DNA of 64,000 nt from Tatumella punctata (lineage in GTDB: Bacteria; Pseudomonadota; Gammaproteobacteria; Enterobacterales; Enterobacteriaceae). A program made the position numbers and the translations under genes. Location of the stretch: positions 186,001-250,000 of the forward strand of contig NZ_BAAAFW010000059.1 in NCBI RefSeq assembly GCF_039523735.1. The letters are read 5' to 3'. Position 1 is the first letter of the stretch. Every line of letters starts with the position of its first letter. The notes beneath the pieces were generated by a model that was not told the DNA's origin, ran no database searches, and saw nothing but the letters and a program-made list of their open reading frames with translations. This document shows, piece after piece, positions 63,664 through 64,000 of this stretch.

Positions 63664-63879
63664 GTGATAATCACAAAAAAAAGCATTACCTCTGCCCTGA
63701 TAGCGACACTGGTACTGTGCAGCCTGGCTGGCTGCTCTGGCTGGTCAAAACGCGACAGGAATACCGCACTGGGTGCCGGTGTCGGCGCTATTGGTGCCAA
63801 TATTCTGACCGGAGGGAGTACGCTGGGTACCCTAGGTGGTGCCGCCGTCGGCGGTGTGATCGGGCGTCAGGTACATTAG
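63664..63879 (+). CDS. osmB: Osmotically inducible lipoprotein OsmB
   Basis: A 71-residue lipoprotein (E. coli 72). The signal ends with the lipobox LAGC (Cys22). The mature part is a short hydrophilic stretch (WSKRDRNTALGAG) followed by Gly-rich GGSTLGTLGGAAVGGVIG, a glycine-zipper region. It is an outer-membrane lipoprotein induced by osmotic and envelope stress. The start is a GTG at 63664 with CAGGAG seven bases upstream; a TTG at 63658 is too close to it. Confidence 0.93.
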   Translation: MIITKKSITSALIATLVLCSLAGCSGWSKRDRNTALGAGVGAIGANILTGGSTLGTLGGAAVGGVIGRQVH

Positions 63880-63890
63880 TTCTGTTACAG

Positions 63891-63917
63891 AGAAAAGGGC
63901 CTGAATGGCCCTTTTCT
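63891..63917. terminator. Bidirectional terminator between osmB and yciH
   Basis: The 11-bp stem AGAAAAGGGCC/GGCCCTTTTCT with a 5-base loop ends in A and T runs, suiting both converging genes. Confidence 0.85.
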
Positions 63918-63931
63918 TACCGTAATGTGTC

Positions 63932-64000
63932 TCAGCCGCCCGCCAGTTTCACTTTATAGCCTTTCGCTTCCAGCAGGGATTTGAGCAGATCACGTTTATC
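63932..64000 (-). CDS. yciH: YciH, Sui1-family protein (partial, C-terminal end)
   Basis: The last 22 codons of a gene that enters from the right: DKRDLLKSLLEAKGYKVKLAGG then stop at 63932. This is the conserved C-terminus of YciH, the bacterial eIF1/Sui1-like protein. It lies tail to tail with osmB. The rest is outside the window. Confidence 0.85.
   Translation of the reverse strand, partial: DKRDLLKSLLEAKGYKVKLAGG

Noticed and set aside
1..64000. CRISPR array, tRNA or rRNA genes, intact prophage or intact insertion sequence
   Set aside because: No regularly spaced repeats, cloverleaf or rRNA-like stretches, phage genes or complete transposase were seen by reading.

Overview
The window is a piece of an enterobacterial chromosome. 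Nearly every gene right of about 5 kb is recognisable by name and order from Escherichia coli: ynfB-ynfD-ynfK-mlc-ynfL-ynfM, fnr-uspE, ydgH-arcD, rstAB-asr-ydgU-ydgD, hrpA-azoR, ydbH-ynbE, ldhA-ydbJ, ttcA-fnrS-zntB, tpx-tyrR-ycjF-ycjX-pspDCBA/pspF, sapABCDF-fabI-yciW and rnb-osmB-yciH. Many E. coli genes are missing from between these blocks (folM, ydgC, tus, ydbL, hslJ, nifJ, dbpA, ycjD). This compacted order suggests an Erwiniaceae-type member of Enterobacterales (Tatumella/Pantoea/Erwinia-like). That placement is inference; the sequence names no species.

The window lies at the replication terminus. Positions 4276-4303 match the E. coli dif site (XerC/XerD recombination site) as I recall it at 27 of 28 bases. 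Four perfect matches to the MatP-binding site matS (GTGACRNYGTCAC) lie at 6147, 34550, 44079 and 61932. A KOPS octamer at 6199-6206 points toward dif.

Layout. 1-4.3 kb is accessory DNA beside dif: an unreadable left edge, a class-3 lipase with an overlapping lipoprotein that looks like a secreted phospholipase effector and its immunity protein, and a deleted ISNCY-type transposase. 4.3-8 kb holds degenerate interspersed repeats, yagU, ybiI, ygjP and small secreted ORFs. 8-10.6 kb carries two purine-catabolism genes (hpxO, guaD). 11-19.5 kb has ydfG, ynfB/D, bioD2, the glucose repressor Mlc, ynfL/ynfM, cytochrome b561, the sotB exporter and yegP. 19.8-30.2 kb has Fnr, UspE, YdgH, the arginine:ornithine antiporter, RstAB with an M32 carboxypeptidase, and the acid-shock gene asr behind a candidate RstA box. 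30.3-42.9 kb has HrpA, AzoR, an amber-interrupted ydbH with ynbE, LdhA, YdbJ, TtcA, the Fnr-activated small RNA FnrS, ZntB and Tpx. 42.9-50 kb has TyrR and the phage-shock locus. 50-64 kb has the sap transporter operon (with a small lipoprotein gene inserted), FabI, YciW, a LysR/YdeP pair, RNase II, OsmB and the end of yciH.

Main themes are envelope stress (Psp, Sap, OsmB, YdbH/YnbE), acid response (RstAB/Asr, YdeP) and the anaerobic switch (Fnr, FnrS, LdhA). The most notable observations are dif plus the matS cluster, the effector/immunity-like pair and dead transposon next to dif, FnrS, the ydbH amber codon, the lipoprotein gene inside the sap operon, the 26-residue ydgU, and several palindromic operator candidates.
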